A stretch of DNA of 64,000 nucleotides from Pseudoroseomonas cervicalis. GTDB taxonomy: Bacteria; Pseudomonadota; Alphaproteobacteria; Acetobacterales; Acetobacteraceae. The notes under the pieces are model-generated. The model did not search any database. It saw only the letters and a program-made list of their open reading frames with translations, and had not been told where the DNA came from. How positions within the stretch are numbered: the stretch's first letter is position 1; every line of letters starts with the position of its first letter. Positions 8,358 to 18,600 of the stretch are shown here, one piece after another. The stretch lies in assembly GCF_030818485.1 (NCBI RefSeq), contig NZ_JAUTAJ010000005.1:238086-302085 (forward strand). Reading direction: 5' to 3'. Made by a program: the position numbers and the translations under genes.

Positions 8358-10181
8358 GCCTCCGCCCTCGCCCGCCCCGCCCGGCGCCTCCACCAGCGCC
8401 AGCAGCTGCGGCCGGTCCAGCGTCTCCTGCGCCAGCAGCGCGCGGGCGGTGCGCTCCAGCGCCTCGCGGCGGTCCCGCAGCAGCACCAGCGTGCGCTCAT
8501 AGGCGCGCTGCACGATGCCGCGCACCTCCTCATCCACCGCCGCCGCGGTGGCTTCCGAATAGTCATGCTCGCGCGGCAGCCCGGCGGCGGGGCCGAGGAA
8601 GGCGCGGTTCTCCCGCTCCAGCGCCACATGGCCCAGCCGCTCGCTCATGCCGTAGCGGGTGACCATGGCGCGGGCGATGTCGGTGACACGGGCGAGATCA
8701 TCCGAGGCGCCGGTGGAGAGATGGCCGAAGACGATCTCCTCGGCGGCGCGGCCGCCCAGCAGCACGGCCATCTTGTTCTCCAGCTCCTGCCGCGTCATCA
8801 GGAAGCGGTCCTCGGTCGGGCGCTGGATGGTGTAGCCCAGCGCGCCGACGCCGCGCGGGATGATCGACACCTTGTGCACCACGTCGGAGCCCGGCAGGGC
8901 GAGGCCCACCAGCGCATGGCCCATCTCGTGATAGGCCACGATCTCGCGCTCATGCGGGTTCAGCAGGCGGTTGCGCTTCTCGAGGCCGGCGATGATGCGC
9001 TCCACCGCATTGTTGAAATCCTCCATCGACACCGCCTCGGCGCCGCGGCGGGTGGCCAGCAGCGCCGCCTCGTTCACGAGATTGGCGAGGTCGGCGCCGG
9101 TGAAGCCGGGGGTGAGCGCGGCGATCTCCTCCACCGCCACGCCGGGGGCCAGCGTCACCTTGCGCAGATGCACCGCCAGGATCTGCACCCGCCCCTGCCG
9201 GTCGGGCCGGTCCACCAGCACCTGGCGGTCGAAGCGCCCGGCGCGCAGCAGGGCCGGGTCGAGGATCTCCGGCCGGTTGGTGGCGGCCAGCAGCACCAGG
9301 CCGGAGGAGGGGTCGAAACCGTCCAGCTCGACCAGCAGCTGGTTCAGCGTCTGCTCCTTCTCGTCATGCCCGCCGCCCGCGACGCCGGCGCTGCGGGCGC
9401 GGCCCAGCGCGTCCAGCTCGTCGATGAAGATGATGGCCGGCGCCTTCTCGCGCGCCTGGGCGAAGAGGTCGCGCACCCGGGCGGCGCCGACGCCCACGAA
9501 CATCTCGACGAATTCCGAGCCGGAGATGGAGAAGAAGGGCACCCCCGCCTCGCCGGCCACGGCGCGGGCCAGCAGCGTCTTGCCGGTGCCGGGCGGGCCC
9601 ACCAGCAGCACGCCCTTGGGCAGCCGGCCGCCCAGCCGGCCGTGGCGCGCCGGGTCGCGCAGGAACTCGACGATCTCGCGCAGCTCGTCCTTCGCCTCGT
9701 CGACGCCGGCGACATCCTCGAAGCGCACGCGGGTGTCGGTCTCGACATAGACCTTGGCCTTGCTGCGGCCGACCTGCATCAGCCCGCCCATGCCCTGGCC
9801 CATGCGGCGCAGAACGAAGATCCAGACGCCGATGAACAGCAGCACCGGCAGCACCCAGGAGAGCAGGTCGCGCAGGAAGGTGCTCTCGATCTGCCCGGTG
9901 TAGCGCACATTGTAGCGCTGCAGCTCCTGGGCGAAATCCGGGTCGACCCGCGTCGTGGTGAAGCGGGTCGGCCCGCCTTCCGACAGCGGCTCGCGCAGCG
10001 TGCCCTGGATGAAGCGGTCGGAAATGCCGATCTCCACCACCTTGCCATCGCGCAGCAGCTGTTCGAACTGGCTGTAGGGGATCGGCGCCACGGTCCGGCT
10101 GGCCAGGAGGGACTGGATCAGCAGCACCGCCAGAAAAGCCAGCAGCCAGTAGCTGACATGGAACCGCGTCTTGTGCTTCAT
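8340..10181 (-). CDS. ftsH: ATP-dependent zinc metalloprotease FtsH
   Basis: A 613-residue membrane AAA+ protease that degrades misfolded membrane proteins and selected regulators. Two N-terminal helices (about 10-28 and 107-125) flank a periplasmic domain of roughly 80 residues. The AAA module has Walker A GPPGTGKT (195-202), Walker [12 protein letters not shown] and the second region of homology [20 protein letters not shown]. The zinc site is HEMGH (418-422), with the downstream Asp in TGASDDL. The usual family motif is HEAGH; Met at the third position should not block zinc binding. Start taken at ATG 10181 ([14 protein letters not shown]), preceded by a GGAGGC-like sequence. On a second replicon this is probably an additional paralogue. 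Confidence 0.93.
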   Translation of the reverse strand: MKHKTRFHVSYWLLAFLAVLLIQSLLASRTVAPIPYSQFEQLLRDGKVVEIGISDRFIQGTLREPLSEGGPTRFTTTRVDPDFAQELQRYNVRYTGQIESTFLRDLLSWVLPVLLFIGVWIFVLRRMGQGMGGLMQVGRSKAKVYVETDTRVRFEDVAGVDEAKDELREIVEFLRDPARHGRLGGRLPKGVLLVGPPGTGKTLLARAVAGEAGVPFFSISGSEFVEMFVGVGAARVRDLFAQAREKAPAIIFIDELDALGRARSAGVAGGGHDEKEQTLNQLLVELDGFDPSSGLVLLAATNRPEILDPALLRAGRFDRQVLVDRPDRQGRVQILAVHLRKVTLAPGVAVEEIAALTPGFTGADLANLVNEAALLATRRGAEAVSMEDFNNAVERIIAGLEKRNRLLNPHEREIVAYHEMGHALVGLALPGSDVVHKVSIIPRGVGALGYTIQRPTEDRFLMTRQELENKMAVLLGGRAAEEIVFGHLSTGASDDLARVTDIARAMVTRYGMSERLGHVALERENRAFLGPAAGLPREHDYSEATAAAVDEEVRGIVQRAYERTLVLLRDRREALERTARALLAQETLDRPQLLALVEAPGGAGEGGGGVTQA

Positions 10182-10314
10182 GGGGCCTCCAAGCGCCCGG
10201 CAGCTTCCGCCCTGGCGGCGGATCGGTCCAGCCCCGGGGCACATCTCCCCGCCAACGATCGCCCCGTCCCGCGCGTTGCACCGCGGTCCGCCCACACACG
10301 GAGAGGATAAGCCT

Positions 10315-10635
10315 ATGTTCACGCTCGAGATCGGGGGCCGCGCCATCGCGGTGATCGGCACCGATGAGGAGGATGCCCGCGACCTGGTGGCCAATCCCTC
10401 CTTCCGTGAGGACCTGCAGCGCCTGCTGAGCGACGACCAGCCCCTGTGGGATGGCGAGGCCGAGCTGGTGCTGCGCCCGGCCAATGAGGACGAGATCGCC
10501 GAGTTCGACGAGAGCGAGGACGAGCCCGAGGCCGGCGAGGAGGAAGATGAGGACGAGGATGAGGAGGAAGGCGCGGTGGTGCTGTTCCTGGTGCCGATCC
10601 TGGATCCGGACGAGGAGGATGAGGACGAGGCCTGA
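10315..10635 (+). CDS. Small, strongly acidic protein of unknown function
   Basis: A 106-residue protein. The N-terminal half (MFTLEIGGRAIAVIGTDEED, then a segment ending near PLWDGEAELVLRPA) looks folded. The C-terminal half is dominated by Asp/Glu runs (EEEDEDEDEEEGAVVLFLVP) and ends DEEDEDEA. The start is well supported by GAGAGGA about nine bases upstream. It is transcribed divergently from ftsH across a 133-base gap and closed by a strong terminator, so it is a monocistronic unit. I recognise no family. The acidity could suit a calcium-binding, DNA-mimic or nucleic-acid-avoiding role, but nothing here shows which. Confidence 0.7.
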   Translation: MFTLEIGGRAIAVIGTDEEDARDLVANPSFREDLQRLLSDDQPLWDGEAELVLRPANEDEIAEFDESEDEPEAGEEEDEDEDEEEGAVVLFLVPILDPDEEDEDEA

Positions 10636-10673
10636 GCCATAGGCCCCGGCCTCTCCCCAGGCCTATAGTGAAG

Positions 10674-10700
10674 GAACGCCCCGCCTCCGGCGGGGCGTTC
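10674..10700 (+). terminator. Intrinsic-type hairpin after the acidic protein gene
   Basis: Arms GAACGCCCCGCC (10674-10685) and GGCGGGGCGTTC (10689-10700) form a perfect 12-bp stem with a three-base loop TCC; only a weak T-tract (TGCGTT) follows. A smaller ATAGGCC/GGCCTAT stem (10639-10645/10660-10666) precedes it. Confidence 0.7.
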
Positions 10701-10755
10701 TGCGTTCCGGGCCGGCCTTCCCGGGGCGGACCGGCGGAGCTGCGGGAGGTGCGGG

Positions 10756-11511
10756 ATGCGGCGAGAGGGCGGGACCACCGGGGCGCGGGCGGCGCCGGCC
10801 TGGGCGCTGCGCCGCCCCGTCGCGCATCTCAGCGAGCGGCGCTTCGGCCTGGCGCTGACCTTCGTCGCCGGCGCGGTGAATGCCGGCGGGCTGATGCTGG
10901 TGGGCCAGTACACCTCGCACATGTCGGGCTATGTCTCGGCGCTGGCGGATCATCTGGCGCTCGGCGCCTTCGCCGCCGTGCTGGCCGGGCTGGCGGCGCT
11001 GCTGCCCTTCCTGGGCGGCGCCGCGCTCTCGGCCATGCTGATCAACTGGGGCAGGCGGCGCGGCCATGCCAGCCCCTATGCCCTGCCGCTGCGGCTGGAG
11101 GCGGCGCTGCTGCTGGGCTTCGGCCTGCTGGGCGCGGCCTTCCACGGCGCGGCGCTGGTGGTGGTGCCGGCGGTGCCGCTGCTCTGCTTCCTGATGGGGC
11201 TGCAGAACGCCACCATCACCAAGATCTCCGGCGCGCGCATCCGCACCACCCATGTCACCGGCATCGTCACCGATCTCGGCATCGAGCTGGGCAAGCTGGC
11301 CTATTGGAACCGGCTGGGCGGGCCGCAGGACGCGCTGTTCGTGCGCGCCGACCGGGCCAAGATCCGCCTGCTGGCCGGGCTGCTGGGCGGCTTCTTCCTG
11401 GGCGGGCTGGCCGGCGCGCTGGGCTTCGGCCATCTGGGCTTCGCCTCCTGCCTGCCGCTGGCGGCCCTGCTGCTCTGGCTGGCCGAGGCGCGGATCCTGC
11501 CGGGTGGCTGA
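10756..11511 (+). CDS. DUF1275 (YoaK) family integral membrane protein
   Basis: A 251-residue hydrophobic protein with about six membrane segments. Family-typical stretches are FVAGAVNAGGLMLVGQYTSH near the N-terminus and MGLQNATITKISGARIRTTH followed by VTGIVTDLGIELG in the middle. DUF1275 proteins are widespread and have no established biochemical role. The gene starts shortly after the terminator of the acidic-protein gene and is followed by the iteron region, so it is probably transcribed alone. An upstream GGGAGGTGCGGG fits a ribosome binding site. Confidence 0.85.
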   Translation: MRREGGTTGARAAPAWALRRPVAHLSERRFGLALTFVAGAVNAGGLMLVGQYTSHMSGYVSALADHLALGAFAAVLAGLAALLPFLGGAALSAMLINWGRRRGHASPYALPLRLEAALLLGFGLLGAAFHGAALVVVPAVPLLCFLMGLQNATITKISGARIRTTHVTGIVTDLGIELGKLAYWNRLGGPQDALFVRADRAKIRLLAGLLGGFFLGGLAGALGFGHLGFASCLPLAALLLWLAEARILPGG

Positions 11512-11561
11512 AGCTTGTTCCCCTAAGCCCTTGTTCCTTCGGATTCGCTGGCGGGGCGCTG

Positions 11562-11994
11562 TGACCAAAGTCCAACCCGCTTTCGCGCCCGGGCGGCGCC
11601 GGCACCGGCCGGTGACCAAAGTCCAAGCCCCGGGCCGGCGCGCCCGCAGCCAGGCGGGGCGGCGTGACCAAGGTCCAACGCACCCGGCTGCGGCGCAACG
11701 CCTTGAAGCGGCACGACTCCGCCGCGCGGCGGCCGCCTGTGACCAAGGTCCAACCCGTGCCATCCAGAGTCGGCGATTCGGCCGGGAAAGCGCCGCGCGA
11801 GTCGTTTTCCACCGCCGGCGGCCCCGTCCGGCTGGACCTTGGTCAGCCGGGCTTGGACCCCGGTCAGAGGCGCCTGCGGGCCGCCTCCTGGAAAATCAAG
11901 AACTTGGAAACTTCATCCCCTTGGACCTGGGTCAGACAGCAATTAACCAAGAAATCCAAATAGCCTTCCAACTAGCCCGCTGACCAAAGTCCAA
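11562..11994. repeat. Iteron set, consensus TGACCAAAGTCCAA
   Basis: Forward copies: 11562-11575, 11613-11626, 11665-11678 and 11740-11753 (the last two with AAGG for AAAG), and 11981-11994. Inverted copies: 11832-11845, 11853-11866 and 11921-11934, with one to three mismatches. A more degenerate forward copy starts at 11943. Spacing is irregular (51, 52, 75, 21, 68 bases), unlike the tight 20-22-base arrays of many plasmids. They are probably RepA binding sites. Confidence 0.8.
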
Positions 11995-11998
11995 GCTG

Positions 11999-12017
11999 CC
12001 AGCCCGGCCCCGGCTGG
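11999..12017. promoter_or_regulatory. Dyad upstream of repA, possible RepA operator
   Basis: CCAGCC and GGCTGG are separated by seven bases, about 40 bases before the repA start and directly after the last forward iteron. Initiator genes are often autorepressed through dyads related to the iterons, but this one does not share the iteron sequence, so the role is a guess. Confidence 0.35.
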
Positions 12018-12055
12018 GCTAAGCGGGGCTAGGCTTCGGCATTGGGAGAGAAGTC

Positions 12056-13003
12056 ATGGAGGAGGTGCGCTCCGCGCGTCGCCTAGTCGAGGAGCATGGC
12101 CGTCTCGGGGCCATCGCCCGGCATGAGGATCGGCGCCTGGTCGAGATCATCGCCTCCTACGGGGCCGATGAGGAAGTCGGCATCCCCAATTTCCTCTATT
12201 CCGGCTGGTGCATGACCGCACTGCCGCACAGCCGCATCGCCGATGACAAGGCCTGGCGGCTGGAGAACGGCAATGTCGTGCTGCTGGTCGAACCCGGCCG
12301 CCGCGCCCTGCCGGGGGAGGCCGATGAGTGGATCGGCGTGCCCTATGGCCCGACCGCCCGGCTGATCATGATCTACCTGCAATCCGAGGCGCTGCGGACC
12401 AACAGCCGCAACATCGAGCTCGGCCGCTCGATGAATGAGTGGTTCGGCCGCATGGACAAGAAGGCCGGCGGCAAGAGCTACAAGCTGGTGCGCCAGCAGG
12501 CCGAGCGCATCGCCACCTGCCGCTTCAGCTTCCATGCCGAGCGCGACGGCGTGCGCGCCATCCGCAACCAGTCGATCGTCGATGAGGGGCTGCTGTTCCT
12601 CGACGGGCGGGAACAGGATAGCCGCCAGCAGAGCTTCTTCCAGGAAGGGGTGGTGCTGTCGGAGAGCTTCTTCCGCTCGCTGAAGGAGCACGCCGTGCCG
12701 GTCGAGGAGCGGGCGATCCGCCATATCTCCAACTCCTCCATGGCGATCGACACCTATTGCTGGCTGGCCTACCGGCTGCATTCGCTGAAACGGCCGACGC
12801 CGATCTCCTGGGCAGCGCTGCACAGCCAGTTCGGCTCCGGCTACGGGCAGGTCGCGGCCTTCAAGCGCGCCTTCCTCAGCAAGATCCTGCCCTCGGCCCT
12901 GGCCGTCTATCCGGAGGCCGGCGAGCGCGGGGTCGAGGTCTCCGACACCGGGCTGATCCTGAAGCCGACCCGGCCCCCCATCCTCAGCCGCCACGCCGCC
13001 TGA
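12056..13003 (+). CDS. repA: Plasmid replication initiator, RepA_C family
   Basis: A 315-residue protein that resembles the plasmid-encoded RepA (RepA_C) proteins of alphaproteobacteria. Recognisable stretches are the central GPTARLIMIYLQSEALRTNS, LGRSMNEWFGRM, and the C-terminal IDTYCWLAYRLHSLKRPTPI followed by SWAALHSQFGSGYGQVAAFK. Such initiators bind iterons at the origin and recruit the host replisome. The ATG at 12056 is preceded by GGGAGAGAAG. Iterons lie immediately upstream and a strong terminator immediately downstream. No other initiator was found in the window. Confidence 0.88.
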   Translation: MEEVRSARRLVEEHGRLGAIARHEDRRLVEIIASYGADEEVGIPNFLYSGWCMTALPHSRIADDKAWRLENGNVVLLVEPGRRALPGEADEWIGVPYGPTARLIMIYLQSEALRTNSRNIELGRSMNEWFGRMDKKAGGKSYKLVRQQAERIATCRFSFHAERDGVRAIRNQSIVDEGLLFLDGREQDSRQQSFFQEGVVLSESFFRSLKEHAVPVEERAIRHISNSSMAIDTYCWLAYRLHSLKRPTPISWAALHSQFGSGYGQVAAFKRAFLSKILPSALAVYPEAGERGVEVSDTGLILKPTRPPILSRHAA

Positions 13004-13016
13004 GGGCGCATGACAG

Positions 13017-13046
13017 GGCCGGGACGCAGCGCGTTCCGGCCTTTTT
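13017..13046 (+). terminator. Rho-independent terminator of repA
   Basis: An 11-bp stem (GGCCGGGACGC pairing with GCGTTCCGGCC, one G-T pair) with a three-base loop is followed directly by TTTTT. It is among the clearest intrinsic terminators in the window. Confidence 0.85.
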
Positions 13047-13064
13047 GCCGGCATTCCGGCGGCC

Positions 13065-13078
13065 TGCCCAAGGTCCAA
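13065..13078 (+). repeat. Iteron-like copy downstream of repA
   Basis: TGCCCAAGGTCCAA matches the iteron TGACCAAGGTCCAA except at the third base. It lies in the 310-base repA-diguanylate cyclase gap (13047-13356), in which I see no gene or other clear signal. It may be an outlying RepA site. Confidence 0.4.
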
Positions 13079-13356
13079 GCCCGGCCCCGGCGCCACAACC
13101 CAGGATTGTGGCTTCTCCCTGAGTTCCATTGATGATTTTCATGGAACCGGTGCTGACTCGGCCGTGGCTTGCGCCACCCGCCGGGCCCTGCGCAGCATGC
13201 CCGCCCCAGGCCGTCGCCCGCTCCAGGGCTTTGGCAGCGGGGTTTCCGGGTAGTTTTGGCCCTTCCCCGGCGAGCCCCACGCCTCCGGCGCCGCAAAAGC
13301 GGCACGGACCCGTATCGATTAACAATCCCGCAGCATTATTCGCCGCCTTCTGAGCC

Positions 13357-15615
13357 ATGCCGTCCGCCTCCCGCCTTGCCGCCGCGATCGCCGCGCTGCG
13401 CGCCCGCTCCGCCTCGCGGCTGCGGCCGCGCCTGGCCGTGCTGGCGCTGGCGGCCTTCCTGCCGCCGGCCCTGCTCAGCCTCTGGCTGCTGCAGCGGCAG
13501 GCGCAGCAGCAGCAGGACAGCGCCGCCGCGACCCTGGCGGAGCTGGCGCTGCGCAGCGCCCAGGACCAGGCGGCGCCGCTGCTGCGCGCCAACACCCTGC
13601 TGGCCGGGCTGGCGCTGGCGCATCCGGACGGGCCGGCGCTGTGCCAGGCGGTGCGCGACAGCCTGGCGGAGGAGCCGGGCCTGCTGCACTGGCTGGCGCT
13701 GACCGGCGCGGCGGGGCGCATGCATTGCGCCAGCCAGCCCCTGCTGGAGACGCTGTCCCTGCCCGGCCTGCCGCCGGCGGGAGACGGGCCCGCCTTGCTG
13801 CGCGGCCCCGCCGGCCCGCTGGGCGGGCTGCTGCTGCGCCACCCGCTGCCGCGCCTGCCGGGGCAGAGCCTGGTCGCCGCGCTGGACCGCAGCGCCTTCC
13901 GCCAGGCCATTCTGGGCCCGGGCGGGGCGGAGCAGGTGCTGCTGCTGGACCGGGACGGCCATGCGCTGCTGCAGCTGCCGGAGGAGATGGACAGCCCCGG
14001 CCTGCCATCCGGCCTGATCGCCACGCTGCGCCAGCGCGGCTGGGGCAGCCTGCGCGCCGCCGGGCCGGACGGGGCGATGCGGCTGATCGGCTTCGCCCGG
14101 CTGCCCGGCAGCGAGGCCATGGTGGTGGCGCTGCGCGGCGAGGCCGGCATCGCCGCGCCGCAGCGCGCCGCCTGGCGTGTGGCGCTGGTTGTGCTGGCCC
14201 TGGCGCTGCTGGGGGGCATGGGGGCCGCCATCTGGGCCGCGCGGGCCGAGGCGCCGCCGCTCGGCGACACCGAGGATGCCGCGGTGGAGCTGCTGGAGGC
14301 GATCGCCGCCACCATGGCGCAGGGCGTGGCGCTGTGGAGCCTGCAGGGCCGGCTGCTGACCGCCAATCAGCGCTGGCGCGAGATGCTGGGCCTGCCCGCG
14401 GGACTGGCGGCGCCGGGCACCGCGCTGCCCGACCTCGCCCGTTTCCTGGCCGAGCCGCAGCCCGGCGCCGCGCCCGACCCGGCGCTGGCGGGGCGGCTGA
14501 CACAATGGCTGCAGGGCAGCGGCCCGGCCGGCGCGCCGCTGCAGCGCCCGGGCGGCCGCGTCGTGGCGCTGCGCGCGCATCGCCTGGCCGGAAGCATCGT
14601 CACCACCGGCAGCGACGTGACCGAGGCGGTCGCCGCCGAGGCGGCGCTGCGCGAGAGCGAGGCGCGCTTCCGCCTGATCGCCGAGAATTCCGGGGATGTC
14701 GTCGCGCTCTGCGACATGGATGGCACGCGGCGCTATGTCTCCCCCGCCTCCGAACGCGTGCTGGGCTACCGGCCGGAGGCGCTGGCCGATCGCCGGGTCG
14801 GCGATTTCGTGCATCCCGACGACCGGGACTGGGTGGAGGCCGCGGCCGCGGCGCTGCGCGGCGGCGACCCCGAGGCCTCGGCCACCTACCGCTTCCGCCG
14901 CCCCGATGGCGACTGGCTCTGGGTCGATGTGCGGGCGCGCAGCCATGCCGACCCGGCGAGCGGCGAGCCGATCGGCTATGTCGCGGTGATGCGCGACGCG
15001 ACCGAGGCCAAGGCCGCCGAGGCGCGGCTGCTGGAGGCGCTGGAGCGGATGGAGGAGATGGCCACCACCGACGCGCTGACCGGCCTGGCCAATCGCCGCC
15101 GCTTCGAGGAGGCGCTGGCGCTGGAATGGCGCCGCTGCGCGCGGGAGGGGCAGCCGCTCTCGCTGCTCGTGCTGGATGCCGACAATTTCAAGCGCTTCAA
15201 CGACCGCTACGGCCATCCGGCGGGGGATGAATGCCTGCGGCTGGTGGCCAATGCCCTGTCCGGCGTGGCCCGCCGCCCGGGCGATGTCGCGGCCCGCCAT
15301 GGCGGCGAGGAATTCGCGCTGCTGATGCCCAAGACCGACCCCGCCGGCGCCGCCCTGCTGGCCGAGCGGGTGCGCGCCGCGGTGGCCGGGGCGGCGCGGC
15401 CGCATCTGGGCAACACGCCGGCCGGCATCGTCACCGTCAGCATCGGTGTCGCCACCACCTGGCCGAAGCCGGAGAAGGGCCCGGCCGGTCCCGGCATCCT
15501 CTCCGGCGCCGATGCGCTGCTCTCGGCCGCCGATCGCGCGCTCTATGCCGCCAAGATGGGCGGGCGCAACCGGATCTGCATCGCCTCGCCGGAGATCGGC
15601 GCGCTGCTCGACTGA
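13357..15615 (+). CDS. Membrane-bound diguanylate cyclase with PAS domains
   Basis: A 752-residue protein expected to make cyclic di-GMP from GTP. It has an N-terminal helix (about 24-48), an extracytoplasmic sensor region, and a second helix near 270-292 (WRVALVVLALALLGGMGAA). A PAS-like segment lies around 310-400, and a clearer PAS domain with PAC segment around 440-560 (LIAENSGDVVALCDMDGTRR). The GGDEF domain starts near 580; its active-site motif reads GGEEF at about 649-653 and is intact (RHGGEEFALLMP). No EAL domain is present. I see no obvious RxxD inhibitory site. It is convergent with the RTX protease gene, only six bases away. Confidence 0.92.
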   Translation: MPSASRLAAAIAALRARSASRLRPRLAVLALAAFLPPALLSLWLLQRQAQQQQDSAAATLAELALRSAQDQAAPLLRANTLLAGLALAHPDGPALCQAVRDSLAEEPGLLHWLALTGAAGRMHCASQPLLETLSLPGLPPAGDGPALLRGPAGPLGGLLLRHPLPRLPGQSLVAALDRSAFRQAILGPGGAEQVLLLDRDGHALLQLPEEMDSPGLPSGLIATLRQRGWGSLRAAGPDGAMRLIGFARLPGSEAMVVALRGEAGIAAPQRAAWRVALVVLALALLGGMGAAIWAARAEAPPLGDTEDAAVELLEAIAATMAQGVALWSLQGRLLTANQRWREMLGLPAGLAAPGTALPDLARFLAEPQPGAAPDPALAGRLTQWLQGSGPAGAPLQRPGGRVVALRAHRLAGSIVTTGSDVTEAVAAEAALRESEARFRLIAENSGDVVALCDMDGTRRYVSPASERVLGYRPEALADRRVGDFVHPDDRDWVEAAAAALRGGDPEASATYRFRRPDGDWLWVDVRARSHADPASGEPIGYVAVMRDATEAKAAEARLLEALERMEEMATTDALTGLANRRRFEEALALEWRRCAREGQPLSLLVLDADNFKRFNDRYGHPAGDECLRLVANALSGVARRPGDVAARHGGEEFALLMPKTDPAGAALLAERVRAAVAGAARPHLGNTPAGIVTVSIGVATTWPKPEKGPAGPGILSGADALLSAADRALYAAKMGGRNRICIASPEIGALLD

Positions 15616-15621
15616 CGCTCC

Positions 15622-18600
15622 TCAGCCGAACAGCACGGCGTCATGGCCGGGGCCGCCGGCCCCGATCCCCTGCAGCCAGAGCGACCCCGCCCCCAGCGTG
15701 ACCAGCAGCCCGCCGGCCTCGGTCTGCGCGGCGGCCATGGCGGCCTCCCATGCCTCCGCGCTCCAGCCCTGCAGCAGCAGCCGGTCGCCCTCGGCGGCGC
15801 GGAAATCGAGGATGCGGTCCTGCCCATCCCCGGCGGCGAAGACGAAGAGATCGGCGCCGGCGCCGCCGCCCAGCTCGTCATCCCCCGCGCCGCCTTCCAG
15901 CCGGTCATCGCCCTCGCCGCCGCGCAGCTGGTCCTGGCCGCCGCCGCCGATCAGCACATCATCGCCGCCCATGCCCCAGAGCCGGTTGTCGGAATCATTG
16001 CCGGTGATGCGGTTGTCGAGCCGGTTGCCGGTGCCCTTCAGCGCCGCTTCGCCCATCAGCCGCAGCGCCTCGACATTGGCGGCGAGCTGGGTGTCGACCA
16101 GCGCCAGCGCCGTGTCATAGCCATGGTCGTTCCATTCCAGGATGCGGTCGGCGGCGTCGCGCAGCCAGTAGGTGTCGTCGCCGGCGCCGCCATGCAGCCG
16201 GTCGAAGCCCTCCCCGCCATCGAGCGTGTCGTTGCCGCTGCCGCCGATCAGCCAGTCATCGCCCGCGCCGCCTTCCAGCGCATCGTCGCCGGCCAGGCCG
16301 TAGAGCATGTCATTGCCGGCGCCGCCCGAGAGATGATTGTCCAGCGCATTGCCGGTGATGCGGTTGTGGCCGGCATTGCCATGGCCGTCGCGCGCCAGCG
16401 GGCCCCAGAGTTCCAGCTCCTCCACCCAGTCGGGCAGGGTGTAGCCATCGATCCAGGCGCGCACCGTGTCGAAGCCCTGATGGATGCGCTCCACCACCAC
16501 ATCGCCCGGATCGTCGACGCTGTAACTGTCATTGCCGAAGCCGCCCAGCAGCCAGTCGGCGCCGGCGCCGCCCTTCAGGAAGTCATGGCCGGCGCCGCCC
16601 TCCAGCCGGTCCTGGCCGCCCTCGCCGAAGAGCTGGTCGTCGCCCTCGCCGCCCTGCAGCAGATTGTCCAGCGCATTGCCGTCGATCAGATTGTCCAGCG
16701 CGTTGCCGGTGCCGCGCTGCGCCGGGCCCTCCAGCAGCAGCTCCTCGACCTGGTCGGGCAGGGTGTAGTCGATGGCGGCGACGACGCGGTCATGCCCGCC
16801 GCCCGGCAGCTCCACCACCCGGTCCCCGGCTTGGTCGACCCAGTAGACATCATGGCCGCCGCCGCCCTCCATGCGGTCGGCGCCGCTGCCGCCCTGCAGC
16901 CGGTCGCGCGCCCCGCCGCCCAGCAGGATGTCGTCGCCCTCCTGGCCGAACAGGTAATTCTCGCCCTCGCCGCCCTCCAGCCGGTCCTGGCCGGCGCCGC
17001 CCTCCAGCCGGTCGGCCCCCTCCCCGCCCTGCAGCCAGTCATCGCCGGCCCCGCCCAGCAGGATGTCGTCCCCCGTGCCGCCCTCCAGCCGGTCATTGCC
17101 CTCGCCGCCCTCCAGCAGGTCATCGCCGCCGCCGCCCAGCAGCCAGTCATCGCCGCCGAGGCCCGCCAGCCAGTTCCCGCCATCATGGCCGAGGATGACA
17201 TTGTCCAGCGCATTGCCGATGCCGGCATGGGCGCCCGCCAGCAGCTCCAGCCGCTCGACATGCTGCGTCAGGGCATAGTCGATGCTGGCGCGCACCGTGT
17301 CCTGGCCCTCGCCCTCCTGCTCGACCACGACATCGCCGGCATGGTCGACGAGATAGAGATCGTCGCCCGCCCCGCCCAGCATGCGGTCGGCGCCGGCGCT
17401 GCCATCCAGCCGGTCGGCGCCGGCATCGCCCACCAGCAGATCGTCGCCGGCGCCGCCCTCCAGAATGTCATCGCCCTCCAGCCCGCGCAGCGTGTCGCTG
17501 CCGCGGTTGCCGGAGAGGTGGTTGTCCGCCGCATTGCCGCCGATCCAGTCATCGCCATCGCCACCCAGCGCGTGCTCGATCACGCTGCCCTCGGCGATCA
17601 CCAGGCGCTGCCCGGCGATGCGGCTCTCCGTCGCGCCGGAAAGGTCGATGCGCACCGCGCCGGTCACCGCGGCGGCGTTGATGCGGTCCTCGCCGCTGTC
17701 GTCCTGCAGCAGCTGCCGCTCCGGCGCGGCGGCGGCGAGCGCGCCGTATTCATCGGTGAAGACATGCTCGCTGTTCTCGCTGGGCGCCGCGCCGAAGAGC
17801 TGCAGCGACCAGGCGAGCAGCCTTCCGCCATTCCCGGCCGAGGCATCATCCACCACCAGCCGCCAGGTGCCTGCGGCGGATTCATGCAGGAAATGCGTGC
17901 TGGAGAGGGTGAAGCTCAGCTTGCCATCGGCCAGGGTGTAGGCGCCGAGGCCGAGGCGCTGCAGCAGCACGCTGCTGGTGCCGGAGGGCGAGATCAGGGT
18001 GATGCGCAGATCGCCGAGCCGCGCATGCTCGATCGACAGCGTCACCTCCGCCCGCTCCACCAGCAGCGCCGCGTCGATCTCGACGCCCTGGCTGGCGCGG
18101 CCGGTCTCGGGCAGGTCCAGCCCGCCCTCCGCCACGGCCTGCGCCCGCTGCAGATTGGCCTCGGTGGATTGCGCCTGCCAGCTCTCGGCCAGCCGCACCG
18201 CCGCATGCGCGTCGATCAGCCCGAAGCCGGCGCGGCGCGAGACATGCATCCCGCCGCCATTCCAGCCCGTGGCGGCGTTCTGGGTCCAGCCGGCGCCCTC
18301 GGCATCGGTCATGCGGGCGGAGAGCGCCAGGATGGTCTGCACGTCGCGATAGCCGAGCGCCGGATTGGCCTGCAGCATCAGCGCCACGGTGGCGCTGCCG
18401 AGCGGCGCGGCATAGGAGGTAGCGGTCGCCGGCGCCACCACCAGCAGCGCGGCGCCCGGGTTGGAGAAGCCCTGCACCTTGCCCTGCGGATCGGTGGCGC
18501 CGACCAGCACCGTCCAGCGATTGTTCGAGTAGGAATGCGTGTTGACGTCGTCGCCGGTGGTGCCGTTGTTGCCGGCGGAGCGGACGAAGACCGTGCCGAG

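Larger units (their letters stand above)
11512..12055. other. Probable replication origin: iterons, AT-rich patches, repA leader
   Basis: This 544-base stretch has no credible gene. It holds eight copies of a 14-base repeat (consensus TGACCAAAGTCCAA) on both strands. Two conspicuously AT-rich patches lie at about 11891-11915 and 11936-11972 in otherwise GC-rich DNA, and a dyad lies just before repA. Iterons plus an AT-rich segment next to a RepA gene is the standard layout of an iteron-controlled plasmid origin; the AT-rich patches are the natural candidates for strand opening. No good DnaA box was found inside it. Confidence 0.75.

Noticed and set aside
11562..11994. CRISPR array
   Set aside because: Repeats are 14 bases, irregularly spaced and on both strands beside repA, with no cas genes; they are iterons.
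13129..13353. A 74-codon frame upstream of the diguanylate cyclase
   Set aside because: No ribosome binding site, Pro/Ala-rich shadow composition and no recognisable motif.
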